A DNA stretch of 5,318 nucleotides from Pseudomonadota bacterium (GTDB taxonomy: Bacteria; Pseudomonadota; Alphaproteobacteria; Rhodospirillales; Casp-alpha2), in NCBI GenBank assembly GCA_022563215.1, contig JADFNT010000144.1, forward strand, positions 1 to 5,318, given 5' to 3'. The position numbers and the translations under genes are program-made. Positions 1 to 5,318 of the stretch are shown here, in pieces. The notes below the pieces were generated by a model. The model did not search any database. It saw only the letters and a list, made by a program, of their open reading frames with translations, and was not told the DNA's origin. Position 1 is the first letter of the stretch; each line of letters begins with the position of its first letter.

Positions 1-314
1 GGCCTGAGACCGGCCCAGAAGCGCAGGTTCTCGGCCACCGTCAGCACCGGCTTCACCGGGTCGGCATGACCGACGTAATGGAGGTGGCGGTTGTGGGCTT
101 CGGGGTCGTCGGCGATGTCGGCGTCGTCCCAGGCGATGGTCCCCGAAAGCGGCCGGCCGAGTCCGGCCATCAGGCGCAACAGGCTCGATTTTCCGGACCC
201 GTTGGCGCCGCGCAGGATCAGCGCGCCGGCGGGCTCGAGGGCGAAGTCCAGGCCCTCGAAGACGATGCGTTCGGCGCGCAAACAGACCACATCGGTGCCG
301 GTGAAACGGGTCAA
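1..314 (-). CDS. ccmA: Heme exporter ATP-binding protein CcmA, 5' part (C-terminus beyond window)
   Basis: CcmA is the cytoplasmic ATPase of the CcmABCD complex, which releases heme-loaded CcmE during system I cytochrome c maturation. Only the first 104 codons are present. They show the ABC N-terminal strand pair, a Walker A motif GANGSGKS at residues 36-43, and the family-typical stretch YVGHADPVKPVLTVAENL around residues 80-97. The canonical Q-loop glutamine of this stretch (GHQPGIK in E. coli as I recall it) is read as Ala here, so the Q-loop is non-canonical. Signature and Walker B motifs lie outside the window. I chose the TTG at 314-312 because AGGAG sits 6 nt upstream, and the resulting N-terminus has the usual length before Walker A. 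No ATG fits. The gene follows a Rho-independent terminator, so it probably has its own promoter. A weak -10-like TATACC lies at 350-345 with no good -35. Family assignment is firm from the GH..P.K.xLT.xEN context. Confidence 0.9.
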   Translation of the reverse strand, partial: MTRFTGTDVVCLRAERIVFEGLDFALEPAGALILRGANGSGKSSLLRLMAGLGRPLSGTIAWDDADIADDPEAHNRHLHYVGHADPVKPVLTVAENLRFWAGLR

Positions 315-320
315 GGGATG

Positions 321-325
321 CTCCT
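321..325 (-). promoter_or_regulatory. Ribosome binding site of ccmA deciding a TTG start
   Basis: On the minus strand AGGAG lies 6 nt before the TTG at 314-312. No in-frame ATG occurs near the expected N-terminus, and the next alternative (a GTG at codon 9) has no comparable Shine-Dalgarno sequence. This supports a rare TTG start. Confidence 0.65.
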
Positions 326-362
326 GGAGGAAGGGAGGGCGCACGGTATATCAAATCGGCGG

Positions 363-401
363 AAAAAAGAAGAACGGCCGGGTCAGTGAATGGCCCGGCC
401 G
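363..401 (-). terminator. Rho-independent terminator
   Basis: Read on the minus strand, CGGCCGGG (401-394) pairs perfectly with CCCGGCCG (382-375). The stem can extend by two pairs past an A-C mismatch, leaving a 5-nt loop. It is followed directly by the T-rich run TTCTTCTTTTTT (374-363). An eight-pair all-GC stem plus a U-tract is a textbook intrinsic terminator. It separates the liv/ligase transcript, and any small RNA upstream of it, from ccmA. On the plus strand no T-run follows, so it is one-directional. Confidence 0.85.
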
Positions 402-483
402 CTTGAGTGTCGGCACTGAAAATGCCGATAGGGGACCAGAGAGGGGGGTCTCTGGCGTATAGACGAGGAGGTCTATGGTCCCC
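363..483 (-). ncRNA. Candidate structured small RNA with C-rich (anti-SD-like) loops
   Basis: On the minus strand three structural modules follow each other without a gap. First is a three-way junction. GGGGA (483-479) pairs with UCCCC (435-431) and encloses two hairpins: AUAGAC/GUCUAU (476-471/464-459) with loop CUCCUC, and CCAGAGA/UCUCUGG (455-449/442-436) with loop CCCCCC. The CC at 478-477 can compete with 455-454 for the GG at 437-436. Second is a hairpin UCGGCA/UGCCGA (428-423/415-410). Third is the intrinsic terminator. Exposed CCUCC-type loops followed by a terminator resemble alphaproteobacterial sRNAs of the alpha-r14/cuckoo type, which carry anti-Shine-Dalgarno loops and are of similar length. 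That resemblance is from memory, not a search. No convincing promoter was seen, so it could be an independent sRNA or a processed 3' end of the liv/ligase mRNA. The 5' end given is the edge of the structure, not a known transcription start. Confidence 0.4.
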
Positions 484-584
484 ATTCAAACCCCCAAATG
501 TGGCGACTTTATGGGCCTTAAAGGGAATATTTAGGGCATGGGGGGTGGGAGGACGCCTTAACCTTCCTAGAAAGTCCCCCTGCG

Positions 585-606
585 GGCCTTGCCGGGGTTT
601 AAGGCC
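585..606 (-). other. Small hairpin just after the ligase stop codon
   Basis: GGCCTT (585-590) and AAGGCC (601-606) form a 6-bp inverted repeat with a 10-nt loop, beginning 2 nt after the ligase stop codon. No T-run follows on the minus strand, so it is not an intrinsic terminator. It may protect the mRNA 3' region or be incidental. I see nothing further between it and the structured segment ending at 483. Confidence 0.3.
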
Positions 607-608
607 TA

Positions 609-1895
609 TCAGTCCCGGCGGCGCTTGTCTTCGATCACCAGGCCGTCGTTGGGCAGGCTCCCCGGGGCAACCAGTTGCACCGCGCCCTTGAGGCTGGTCA
701 GACCGTGCAGGGTTTCGGCCACCGCGGCGACCAGCGGGTCGTCGCTCCTGGCCTCCCCCTGGGCCTCCCCCCCGGCCTCCCCCCCGGCCTCCCCCGTGGC
801 CTCGCAAAGCAGCGTCATCTCGTCCTTGGCGTCTTTTTGGTCGATGATCAGCCGCGCCTTGGCGACTTCCGCGTGGCGTTTGAGCACCTCGGCGATTTGG
901 CCCGGGGTCACGAACATGCCCTTGACCTTGGCCGCCTGGTCGGCGCGGCCTTTCCATCCCGTCAGCCGCATGCCGGTGCGCCCGCAGGGGCTCAGCCCCC
1001 CCATGACCGAGGACAGATCGCCGGTGGCGAAGCGGATCAGCGGATATTCGCGGTTCAAGGTGGTGACGATGACCTCGCCGATGTCGCCGTCGGGCACCGG
1101 GTCGCCGGAACCGGGGCGGACGATTTCGACGATGATGCGGTCATCGACGATGAGGCCCTGCATGGCCTTCGATTCATAGGCGATCAGGCCCAAATCGGCG
1201 CTGGCGTAGGCCTGCAAGGCGAGGATGCCGGCGGCCTTGAATTCCTGGCGCAGCGCGTCGGGCAGGGCCTCGCCCGAAACCACGGCTTTCTTGATGCAGC
1301 CGGCGTCGACGCCCGCGGCCTTGGCCGCGTCGAGGAGGATCTTGAGGAACGACGGCGTTCCCGCATAGGCGTTGGGGCGGAGATGGCCGATGGCCTGGAC
1401 CTGTTGTTCGGTCTGTCCGGTGCCGGCGGGGACCACGGTGCAGCCGATGGCCCGGGCGCCGGCCTCGACCATCATTCCGGCCGGCGTCAGGTGATAGGAA
1501 AAGGTGTTGTGGATGATGTCGCCGGGGCGGATGCCGGCGGCGTACATGGCCCGGCCGAGCCGCCACCAGTCGGTGCCTTCGGCCTCGCCCTCGTAGGTGG
1601 GCCCGGGGGATTGGTAGAGGCGAAGGAAATTGCTGGGCGCGATGTTGGTCATGCCGGCCAGCGGCGGGTCTTTTTTCTGTAGCGCCGGGAGGTCCGATTT
1701 GCGGGTGATCGGCAGCTTGACCATGTCGGCGCGCGATTTTACGTCCCCGGGGCCGACGTCCTTGAAGGTTTCCCCGAAATAAGGCGAGTCCTCCTTGGTC
1801 GCGCGGAGGTGGCGCCCCAGCGCCTCGAACAGCAGGATTTCCCGCTCTTCCGGATCGCGGATTTCCAGTTCGTCGTAATATTCGCTGTCGAGCAT
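609..1895 (-). CDS. Phenylacetate-CoA ligase family (PaaK-like) AMP-binding protein
   Basis: The 428-residue product belongs to the adenylate-forming enzymes and resembles phenylacetate-CoA ligases, which turn a carboxylic acid, ATP and CoA into an acyl-CoA in the cytoplasm. Visible in order are: an N-terminus with YYDELEIRDPEERE (6-19); SPGPTYEGE (96-104) in place of the classical SSGTTG ATP loop, as in a PaaK-like subfamily; VSGEALPDALRQEF (206-219); YASADLGLIAYES (230-242) at the A5 position; FATGDLS (289-295) at A7; GWKGRADQAAKVKGMFV (313-329) at the hinge/A8; and a C-terminal domain ending in SLPNDGLVIEDKR (413-425). That domain contains a GEA-rich low-complexity insert (368-382), and Leu419 stands where a Lys is expected. 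The ATG at 1895-1893 is chosen over an in-frame TTG at 1931 because the extension would run into an intergenic repeat element. The Shine-Dalgarno sequence is weak (GGGACAGG). It is the last gene of the liv cluster. The substrate cannot be read from sequence, and activity is uncertain. Confidence 0.88.
   Translation of the reverse strand: MLDSEYYDELEIRDPEEREILLFEALGRHLRATKEDSPYFGETFKDVGPGDVKSRADMVKLPITRKSDLPALQKKDPPLAGMTNIAPSNFLRLYQSPGPTYEGEAEGTDWWRLGRAMYAAGIRPGDIIHNTFSYHLTPAGMMVEAGARAIGCTVVPAGTGQTEQQVQAIGHLRPNAYAGTPSFLKILLDAAKAAGVDAGCIKKAVVSGEALPDALRQEFKAAGILALQAYASADLGLIAYESKAMQGLIVDDRIIVEIVRPGSGDPVPDGDIGEVIVTTLNREYPLIRFATGDLSSVMGGLSPCGRTGMRLTGWKGRADQAAKVKGMFVTPGQIAEVLKRHAEVAKARLIIDQKDAKDEMTLLCEATGEAGGEAGGEAQGEARSDDPLVAAVAETLHGLTSLKGAVQLVAPGSLPNDGLVIEDKRRRD
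750..803. repeat. 12-bp in-frame minisatellite inside the ligase gene
   Basis: Four tandem 12-bp units start at 750, 762, 774 and 786, each beginning GGCCTCCCCC; the two middle units are identical. A truncated fifth unit, GGCCTC, starts at 798. The unit is a multiple of three, so copy-number change keeps the frame. Read on the minus strand it encodes Gly-Glu-Ala-rich quartets at residues 367-382 of the PaaK-like protein, in an apparent surface loop of the C-terminal domain. Confidence 0.85.
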
Positions 1896-1911
1896 GGCCT
1901 GTCCCGACGCC

Positions 1912-2018
1912 CTAGAGCAAATCCCGAGCAAATGGACTCATTTGCGACGACGAATTTGCGGTTAAAACAAATAGATAGGGCATTTTCGGTGAACCAATGT
2001 GAACCGGAAATGCTCTAG
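1912..2018. repeat. 107-bp palindromic intergenic element (RIME-like) between livF and the ligase gene
   Basis: The segment is bounded by an exact 8-bp inverted repeat: CTAGAGCA at 1912-1919 and TGCTCTAG at 2011-2018. Each half is itself palindromic. In the left half, GCAAATG (1928-1934) pairs with CATTTGC (1939-1945) over a 4-nt loop, and an outer pair GCAAAT/ATTTGC (1917-1922/1954-1959) can nest around it. In the right half, GCATTTTCGGT (1980-1990) pairs with ACCGGAAATGC (2003-2013), with one G-T pair. It fills almost the whole gap, starting 2 nt past the livF stop and ending 16 nt before the ligase start. Size, two-palindrome layout and AGAGCATTT-type ends recall the RIME1 elements of Rhizobium and similar alphaproteobacterial repeats, from memory. 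Both palindromes would fold in the mRNA and may affect processing or stability. Confidence 0.65.
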
Positions 2019-2020
2019 TC

Positions 2021-2866
2021 TCAGAGCCAGCGCTTGCGGCGGCGGTAGTGCTTGACGTCGCGGAAGCTGCGCCGGCTGCCGGAGCCGAGGCCCAGGTAAA
2101 ATTCCTTGATGTCTTCGTTTTCGCGCAGGTCCTCGGCCTTGCCGTCCATGACGACGCGGCCGTTTTCCAGGATATAGCCGTAATCGGCGACCTTCAGCGC
2201 CACGGTGGTGTTCTGTTCGGCGAGCAGGATGGAAACGCCTTCCTTCCGGTTGAGGTCGTGGACGATGCCGATGATTTCCTCGACCAGTTTCGGCGCCAGG
2301 CCCATGGACGGCTCGTCGAGCAGGATCATCCTCGGATTGGCCATCAAGGCCCGGCCGATGGCGGTCATCTGCTGTTCGCCGCCCGACGTATAGCCGGCTT
2401 GCGCGGTGCGCCGCTCCTTCAATCGCGGGAAATAGTGGTAGACCTTGTCAAGCGATTCGGCAACGGCGGCGCGCCCGTCGGTGCGGGTGTAGGCCCCGGT
2501 CAGCAGGTTTTCCTCGACCGTCAGGTGTTCGAAGCAATGGCGTCCTTCCATGACCTGGATGACGCCGCGCTTGACCAGTTCGTTGGGGCTCAGCCGGTCG
2601 ATCCGTTCGCCCATGCATTCGATGGACCCCTTGGTGACCTCGCCGCGCTCGGCCCCCAAGAGGTTCGAAATGGCTTTCAGCGTGGTCGTCTTGCCGGCGC
2701 CGTTGGCCCCGAGAAGGGCGACAATGCCCCCCTCGGGAACCTCAAGCGATACCCCTCTCAACACCAGGATCACGTGGTCGTAGATGACCTCGATGTTGTT
2801 GACGGTGAGAAGGGGCCGGCCCGTGTCCGCCGCCTCGGCTTCTTGATGTCCGCTTTGCGGCGTCAT
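2021..2866 (-). CDS. livF: Branched-chain amino acid-type ABC transporter ATP-binding protein LivF
   Basis: This is one of the two ATPases of a HAAT-family importer, working in the cytoplasm with a LivG partner that is not in the window. The 281 residues carry Walker A GANGAGKT (53-60), Q-loop Gln104 in GVIQVMEGRHCFEHLTVEENL (starting at 101), the signature TSGGEQQM (160-167), Walker B MILLDEP (180-186) with D-loop SMGLAP, and EQN (217-219), where Gln218 replaces the switch histidine as is normal for LivF. The protein is longer than E. coli LivF (about 237 residues). It has an acidic N-terminal lead of about 18 residues and a very basic C-terminal tail (RRSFRDVKHYRRRKRWL). The start codon follows the livK stop by 3 nt without an evident Shine-Dalgarno sequence, so translation is probably coupled to livK. 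The Walker and signature motifs are intact, so an active ATPase is expected. A specific substrate cannot be assigned. Confidence 0.93.
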   Translation of the reverse strand: MTPQSGHQEAEAADTGRPLLTVNNIEVIYDHVILVLRGVSLEVPEGGIVALLGANGAGKTTTLKAISNLLGAERGEVTKGSIECMGERIDRLSPNELVKRGVIQVMEGRHCFEHLTVEENLLTGAYTRTDGRAAVAESLDKVYHYFPRLKERRTAQAGYTSGGEQQMTAIGRALMANPRMILLDEPSMGLAPKLVEEIIGIVHDLNRKEGVSILLAEQNTTVALKVADYGYILENGRVVMDGKAEDLRENEDIKEFYLGLGSGSRRSFRDVKHYRRRKRWL

Positions 2867-2869
2867 GTC

Positions 2870-4186
2870 TTAGCAGCTACGTGGCGTGATGTTGTTTTCC
2901 TTGGCGTAGGCGGCGGCGGCCTTCTCGACCATCGGACGCACCACGTCACGCATCGGCGTCAGCCAACCGGAGACGAAGCCCCACTTGGTGCCGTCCCACT
3001 GTTGGATGCGCAACGAACCCTTGGTTTCGTGGTCGGCGCAACTGACCTTCACCGGTTTGGTGAAGTTTTCCATGCCGATCTCCTTCAGCCGCGCCTTGGT
3101 GATGTCCAGGTTCTCGAGACCCCAACGCACCTGCTCGCCGGTCATCGCCTTGTTGCCGTACTTGGCCTGGGCGGTGCGCACGGCCTCGACGCCGTACATG
3201 GCGTTGACCAGGGTGCGGTTGTAGAGCACCTCGCCGATATTGTTCTTCTTGGCCTCGGCCTCGTCGCCGCCGTAGACATACTTGATGATGTCCTTGTGCA
3301 CCTGATAACCGGCGCCGGCATCATGGAAAGCGGTGGACTTGTAGCCGATGGACCCCTTGCCGGCGGGAATCACGTCGGCGTCGGTCCCCGACCACCAGTT
3401 ACCGACGAAACGGTCCATCGGGTAATTGATGGCCGCGGCCTCCTTGATGGCCACCGAGTTCATGACCCCCCAGCCGGACATGAAGATCCAGTCGGGCTTG
3501 AGCCGGCGGACCTGCAGCCACGTCGCCTTCTGTTCCTGGCCCGGATGGTCGACGGCCAGCAACGTCAGCTTGATGCCATAGCGCTTGGCCAACACCTTCA
3601 ACGTCGGGTTGGCTTCCTTGCCGTAGGCCGAATTGTGGTAGACATGGACAATCTTAACGCCCTGGAGTTTATCCCATCCACCTTCCTGCCGGCTCACGTA
3701 CTTGATGAAGGCCGAAGCCTGGCTCCAATACGTCATCGGGAAGTTGAAGATCCACTCGAACACCCGGCCGTCGGCGGCCGCGGTGCGGCCATAGCCCATG
3801 GACAGGATCGGCACCTTGTCGACCGGCGCTTTCGGGATCAACTGATAGGTGATGCCGGTGCTGAACGGGTTGAAAAGCGTCGCCCCCGTATCGCCCTTGC
3901 CCTTCAGCTTCTCGTAGCATTCGACGCCGAGCTTGGTGTTGTACTTGGTTTCGCATTCCTCGAAGGTGATGGTGACGCCGTTGATGCCGCCGTCGCGCTT
4001 GTTGATGAGCGTGTAGTAATCCCTGAACCCGTTGGCCACGGGAATGCCGGAAGGCGCATAGGGGCCCGTGCGATAGACGAGCATCGGGAAGAACTGCTCG
4101 GCCGCGAATGCCGCCTTGGATACGGCCATGCCGGTATACACGACGACCGCCCCGAGCATGCCCAGGAATAGAGTACGGAACTTCAT
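2870..4186 (-). CDS. livK: Periplasmic substrate-binding protein of a HAAT-type (branched-chain amino acid-like) ABC importer, LivK-like
   Basis: This is the ligand receptor of the importer (type 1 periplasmic binding fold, Peripla_BP_6-like). The 438-residue precursor has a signal peptide: basic MKFR, a hydrophobic core to about residue 23, and a signal peptidase I site near AFA|A (28/29). There is no lipobox cysteine, so the mature protein should be free in the periplasm. The first lobe begins FFPMLVYRTGPYAPSGIPVA (33-52), the expected ligand-loop region. KIVHVYHNSAYGKEANPTLK (178-197) is the typical start of the second lobe. Four cysteines remain after cleavage: Cys78 and Cys90 lie close together, and Cys383 and the very last residue Cys438 may form a second disulfide. 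The start at 4186 is supported by AGGGAG 8 nt upstream. It precedes livF by 3 nt. With about 410 mature residues it is longer than E. coli LivK or LivJ (about 345), suggesting a different ligand class, perhaps the one used by the downstream CoA ligase. Confidence 0.9.
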   Translation of the reverse strand: MKFRTLFLGMLGAVVVYTGMAVSKAAFAAEQFFPMLVYRTGPYAPSGIPVANGFRDYYTLINKRDGGINGVTITFEECETKYNTKLGVECYEKLKGKGDTGATLFNPFSTGITYQLIPKAPVDKVPILSMGYGRTAAADGRVFEWIFNFPMTYWSQASAFIKYVSRQEGGWDKLQGVKIVHVYHNSAYGKEANPTLKVLAKRYGIKLTLLAVDHPGQEQKATWLQVRRLKPDWIFMSGWGVMNSVAIKEAAAINYPMDRFVGNWWSGTDADVIPAGKGSIGYKSTAFHDAGAGYQVHKDIIKYVYGGDEAEAKKNNIGEVLYNRTLVNAMYGVEAVRTAQAKYGNKAMTGEQVRWGLENLDITKARLKEIGMENFTKPVKVSCADHETKGSLRIQQWDGTKWGFVSGWLTPMRDVVRPMVEKAAAAYAKENNITPRSC

Positions 4187-4194
4187 TGTATTTT

Positions 4195-4200
4195 CTCCCT
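4195..4200 (-). promoter_or_regulatory. Ribosome binding site of livK
   Basis: AGGGAG on the minus strand is followed by an A-rich 8-nt spacer and the ATG at 4186-4184. It is a strong site, in contrast to livF, which has none visible. This fits high expression of the binding protein. Confidence 0.75.
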
Positions 4201-4210
4201 TGGTTTAAAC

Positions 4211-4247
4211 AGGCCGTTTTCGGCTTCTTACGAATTATTGAATTCGT
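4211..4247 (-). promoter_or_regulatory. Two small hairpins in the livM-livK gap
   Basis: ACGAATT (4230-4236) pairs with AATTCGT (4241-4247) over a 4-nt loop. GCCG (4213-4216) pairs with CGGC (4221-4224) over a 4-nt loop. Neither is followed by a clear T-run on the minus strand, so they are not convincing terminators. In binding-protein operons such intercistronic hairpins often stabilise the downstream mRNA and let the binding protein be made in excess over the permease. A -10-like AATAAT (4239-4234, minus strand) overlaps the first hairpin but has no good -35, so a separate livK promoter is only possible. The rest of the 141-bp gap shows no gene. Confidence 0.4.
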
Positions 4248-4327
4248 CGGCGTAGACACTACCACGCGGGCAATCCCCCCGCCAACGCGCTTCGATCACA
4301 GTTCGCCGCCATTTATGAGTCCATGAC

Positions 4328-5318
4328 CTAATACGGGAACGGCCATTGTCTCAGTTTTTCCTTCATGATCTGCCACAGCCGCGCGAACCCGTTGGGCTCG
4401 ACGATCAGTATAAAGACGATCAAGCCGCCGAAGACGATCTCCTCGATATGCTTCGACAGGTCGGTGCCCATGGGAATGCCGAACATCGCCGGCGCGTTGG
4501 TGAGGAAGATCGGCACCAGGGTTATGAACGCCGCGCCCAGGATCGATCCCATGATCGAGCCCAGTCCGCCGATGATGATCATGAACAGCACCTGGAACGA
4601 AACAAAAATATCGAAGGCCTCGGTCTCGGCGCTGCCCAGCCAGGCGAAAATAAAGAGCGCGCCGGCGACGCCGCAATAGAACGATGAAATGGCGAAGGCC
4701 AGAAGCTTCGCTTTCAGGGGTTGAATGCCGATGATCTCGGCGGCGATGTCCATGTCCCGGATCGCCATCCACGACCGGCCGATGCGCCCGCGGACGATGT
4801 TTTTTGCGGCCACCGCGAAGACGGTGAGGAAGACCAGGCAGATGAAATACCGGGTCTCCGCCGTCGCCCTGGGGCCCGTGACCATGATGCCGAGGAAAGT
4901 GCGTGGCGGCGCCGTGATCGTGCCCGACGGGTTGTCGTTGTAGAACCAGCCGACCTTGTTGAACAGCCACAGGATGAAGAACTGCGCCGCCAGCGTGGCG
5001 ACGGCCAGATAGAAGCCCTTGATGCGGAGCGACGGCAAGCCGAACAGCACGCCGACGCCGGCGGCGACCATGCCCGACATTAAATAGACAACGAAGATGT
5101 CGATCCCGGGAAACGCCGTGGTGATTTTGTAGGTGGCGTAGGCGCCGACCGCCATGAAGGCGCCGGTTCCCAGGCTGAGCTGCCCGGCGTATCCGGTCAG
5201 CATGTTGAGCCCGATGGCGGCCAGCGAGAAGATCAAGAACGGGATGATCACCGCCTGCAGCCAATATTCGTTGGCGACGAAGGGCACGACGCCGAAGGCG
5301 ACGATCAGCAGCAGGGCG
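4328..5318 (-). CDS. livM: Branched-chain amino acid-type ABC transporter permease LivM, 3' part (N-terminus beyond window)
   Basis: This is an inner-membrane permease of the importer, which pairs with LivH (not in the window). The reading frame is open through the right edge, giving 329 residues before a TAG stop. An in-frame GTG at 5287 is internal, because the preceding hydrophobic residues ALLLIVAFGV continue the protein. Visible are the LivM hallmark GLNMLTGYAGQLSLG (36-50), followed by several hydrophobic spans; the cytoplasmic loop GRSWMAIRDMDIAAEIIGI (180-198), which contacts the ATPase; and IIIGGLGSIMGSILGAAF (247-264) near the C-terminus, a conserved permease stretch. The end EPNGFARLW and following residues are typical of LivM, so the C-terminus looks complete; only a short N-terminal part is missing. 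Separation from livK by 141 bp, rather than tight spacing, allows independent control of the binding protein. Confidence 0.92.
   Translation of the reverse strand, partial: ALLLIVAFGVVPFVANEYWLQAVIIPFLIFSLAAIGLNMLTGYAGQLSLGTGAFMAVGAYATYKITTAFPGIDIFVVYLMSGMVAAGVGVLFGLPSLRIKGFYLAVATLAAQFFILWLFNKVGWFYNDNPSGTITAPPRTFLGIMVTGPRATAETRYFICLVFLTVFAVAAKNIVRGRIGRSWMAIRDMDIAAEIIGIQPLKAKLLAFAISSFYCGVAGALFIFAWLGSAETEAFDIFVSFQVLFMIIIGGLGSIMGSILGAAFITLVPIFLTNAPAMFGIPMGTDLSKHIEEIVFGGLIVFILIVEPNGFARLWQIMKEKLRQWPFPY

Noticed and set aside
66..462. Two short plus-strand frames over the ccmA 5' part and the terminator
   Set aside because: Both are antisense to CcmA with no family features, and they run through the terminator structure.
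750..803. Tandem repeats considered as a CRISPR or regulatory iteron array
   Set aside because: The units are contiguous with no spacers and are in frame with the ligase, so it is a coding minisatellite.
675..1682. A 335-codon plus-strand open frame antisense to the ligase gene
   Set aside because: Same reason: it has no domain, its composition is biased, and the minus-strand gene explains the region.
1896..1931. N-terminal extension of the ligase from the in-frame TTG at 1931
   Set aside because: It would add 12 residues translated mostly from the palindromic repeat, and the family-like N-terminus begins at the ATG at 1895.
2048..4171. A 707-codon plus-strand open frame antisense to livK and livF
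   Set aside because: It overlaps two genes with clear family motifs on the other strand. Its translation is rich in Val, Asp, His and Gly with no recognisable domain, as expected of an antisense shadow in high-GC codon-biased DNA.
4266..4282. Inverted repeat GCGGG/CCCGC downstream of livM considered as a terminator
   Set aside because: The stem has only 5 bp with a 7-nt loop, and no T-run follows on the minus strand.
4296..5264. A 322-codon minus-strand frame overlapping livM
   Set aside because: It is in another frame of the permease gene, its product is Arg/His/Gly-rich, and the LivM frame carries the conserved motifs.

Overview
The window comes from a high-GC genome. All recognisable genes lie on the minus strand, so transcription runs from high to low coordinates. 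The LivM/LivK/LivF proteins, a PaaK-like ligase of the type often found beside liv genes, a CcmA cytochrome c maturation gene, and a short palindromic intergenic element resembling the RIME repeats of Rhizobiales all suggest an alphaproteobacterium, perhaps Rhodospirillales. The taxonomic call is an inference from gene content and style; no marker gene is present.

In order of transcription: the 3' part of a livM-like permease gene (4328 to the window end, N-terminus outside); a 141-bp gap with small hairpins; a livK-like periplasmic binding protein gene (2870-4186); a livF-like ATPase gene (2021-2866, starting 3 nt after the livK stop); a 107-bp palindromic repeat element (1912-2018); a PaaK-like AMP-binding CoA ligase gene (609-1895); a non-coding stretch (315-608) with a strikingly structured segment and a Rho-independent terminator; and the 5' part of ccmA (1-314, C-terminus outside).

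The liv genes encode parts of a branched-chain amino acid/amide-type (HAAT) ABC importer. LivK binds the ligand in the periplasm, LivM with a presumed LivH beyond the right edge forms the channel, and LivF with a presumed LivG powers it. The downstream ligase would be suited to activating an imported carboxylic acid with CoA, so the real cargo may be an aromatic or acyl acid rather than leucine, isoleucine or valine. That is inferred from context only. ccmA belongs to a separate unit for cytochrome c biogenesis, behind the terminator.

The most interesting items are a candidate small RNA at about 363-483 (minus strand) with C-rich, anti-Shine-Dalgarno-like loops in a three-way junction; the RIME-like element between livF and the ligase gene; and a C-terminal ligase domain that carries a 12-bp minisatellite and seems to lack the expected catalytic lysine. 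No mobile enzyme, defence system, CRISPR array, tRNA or rRNA is visible.
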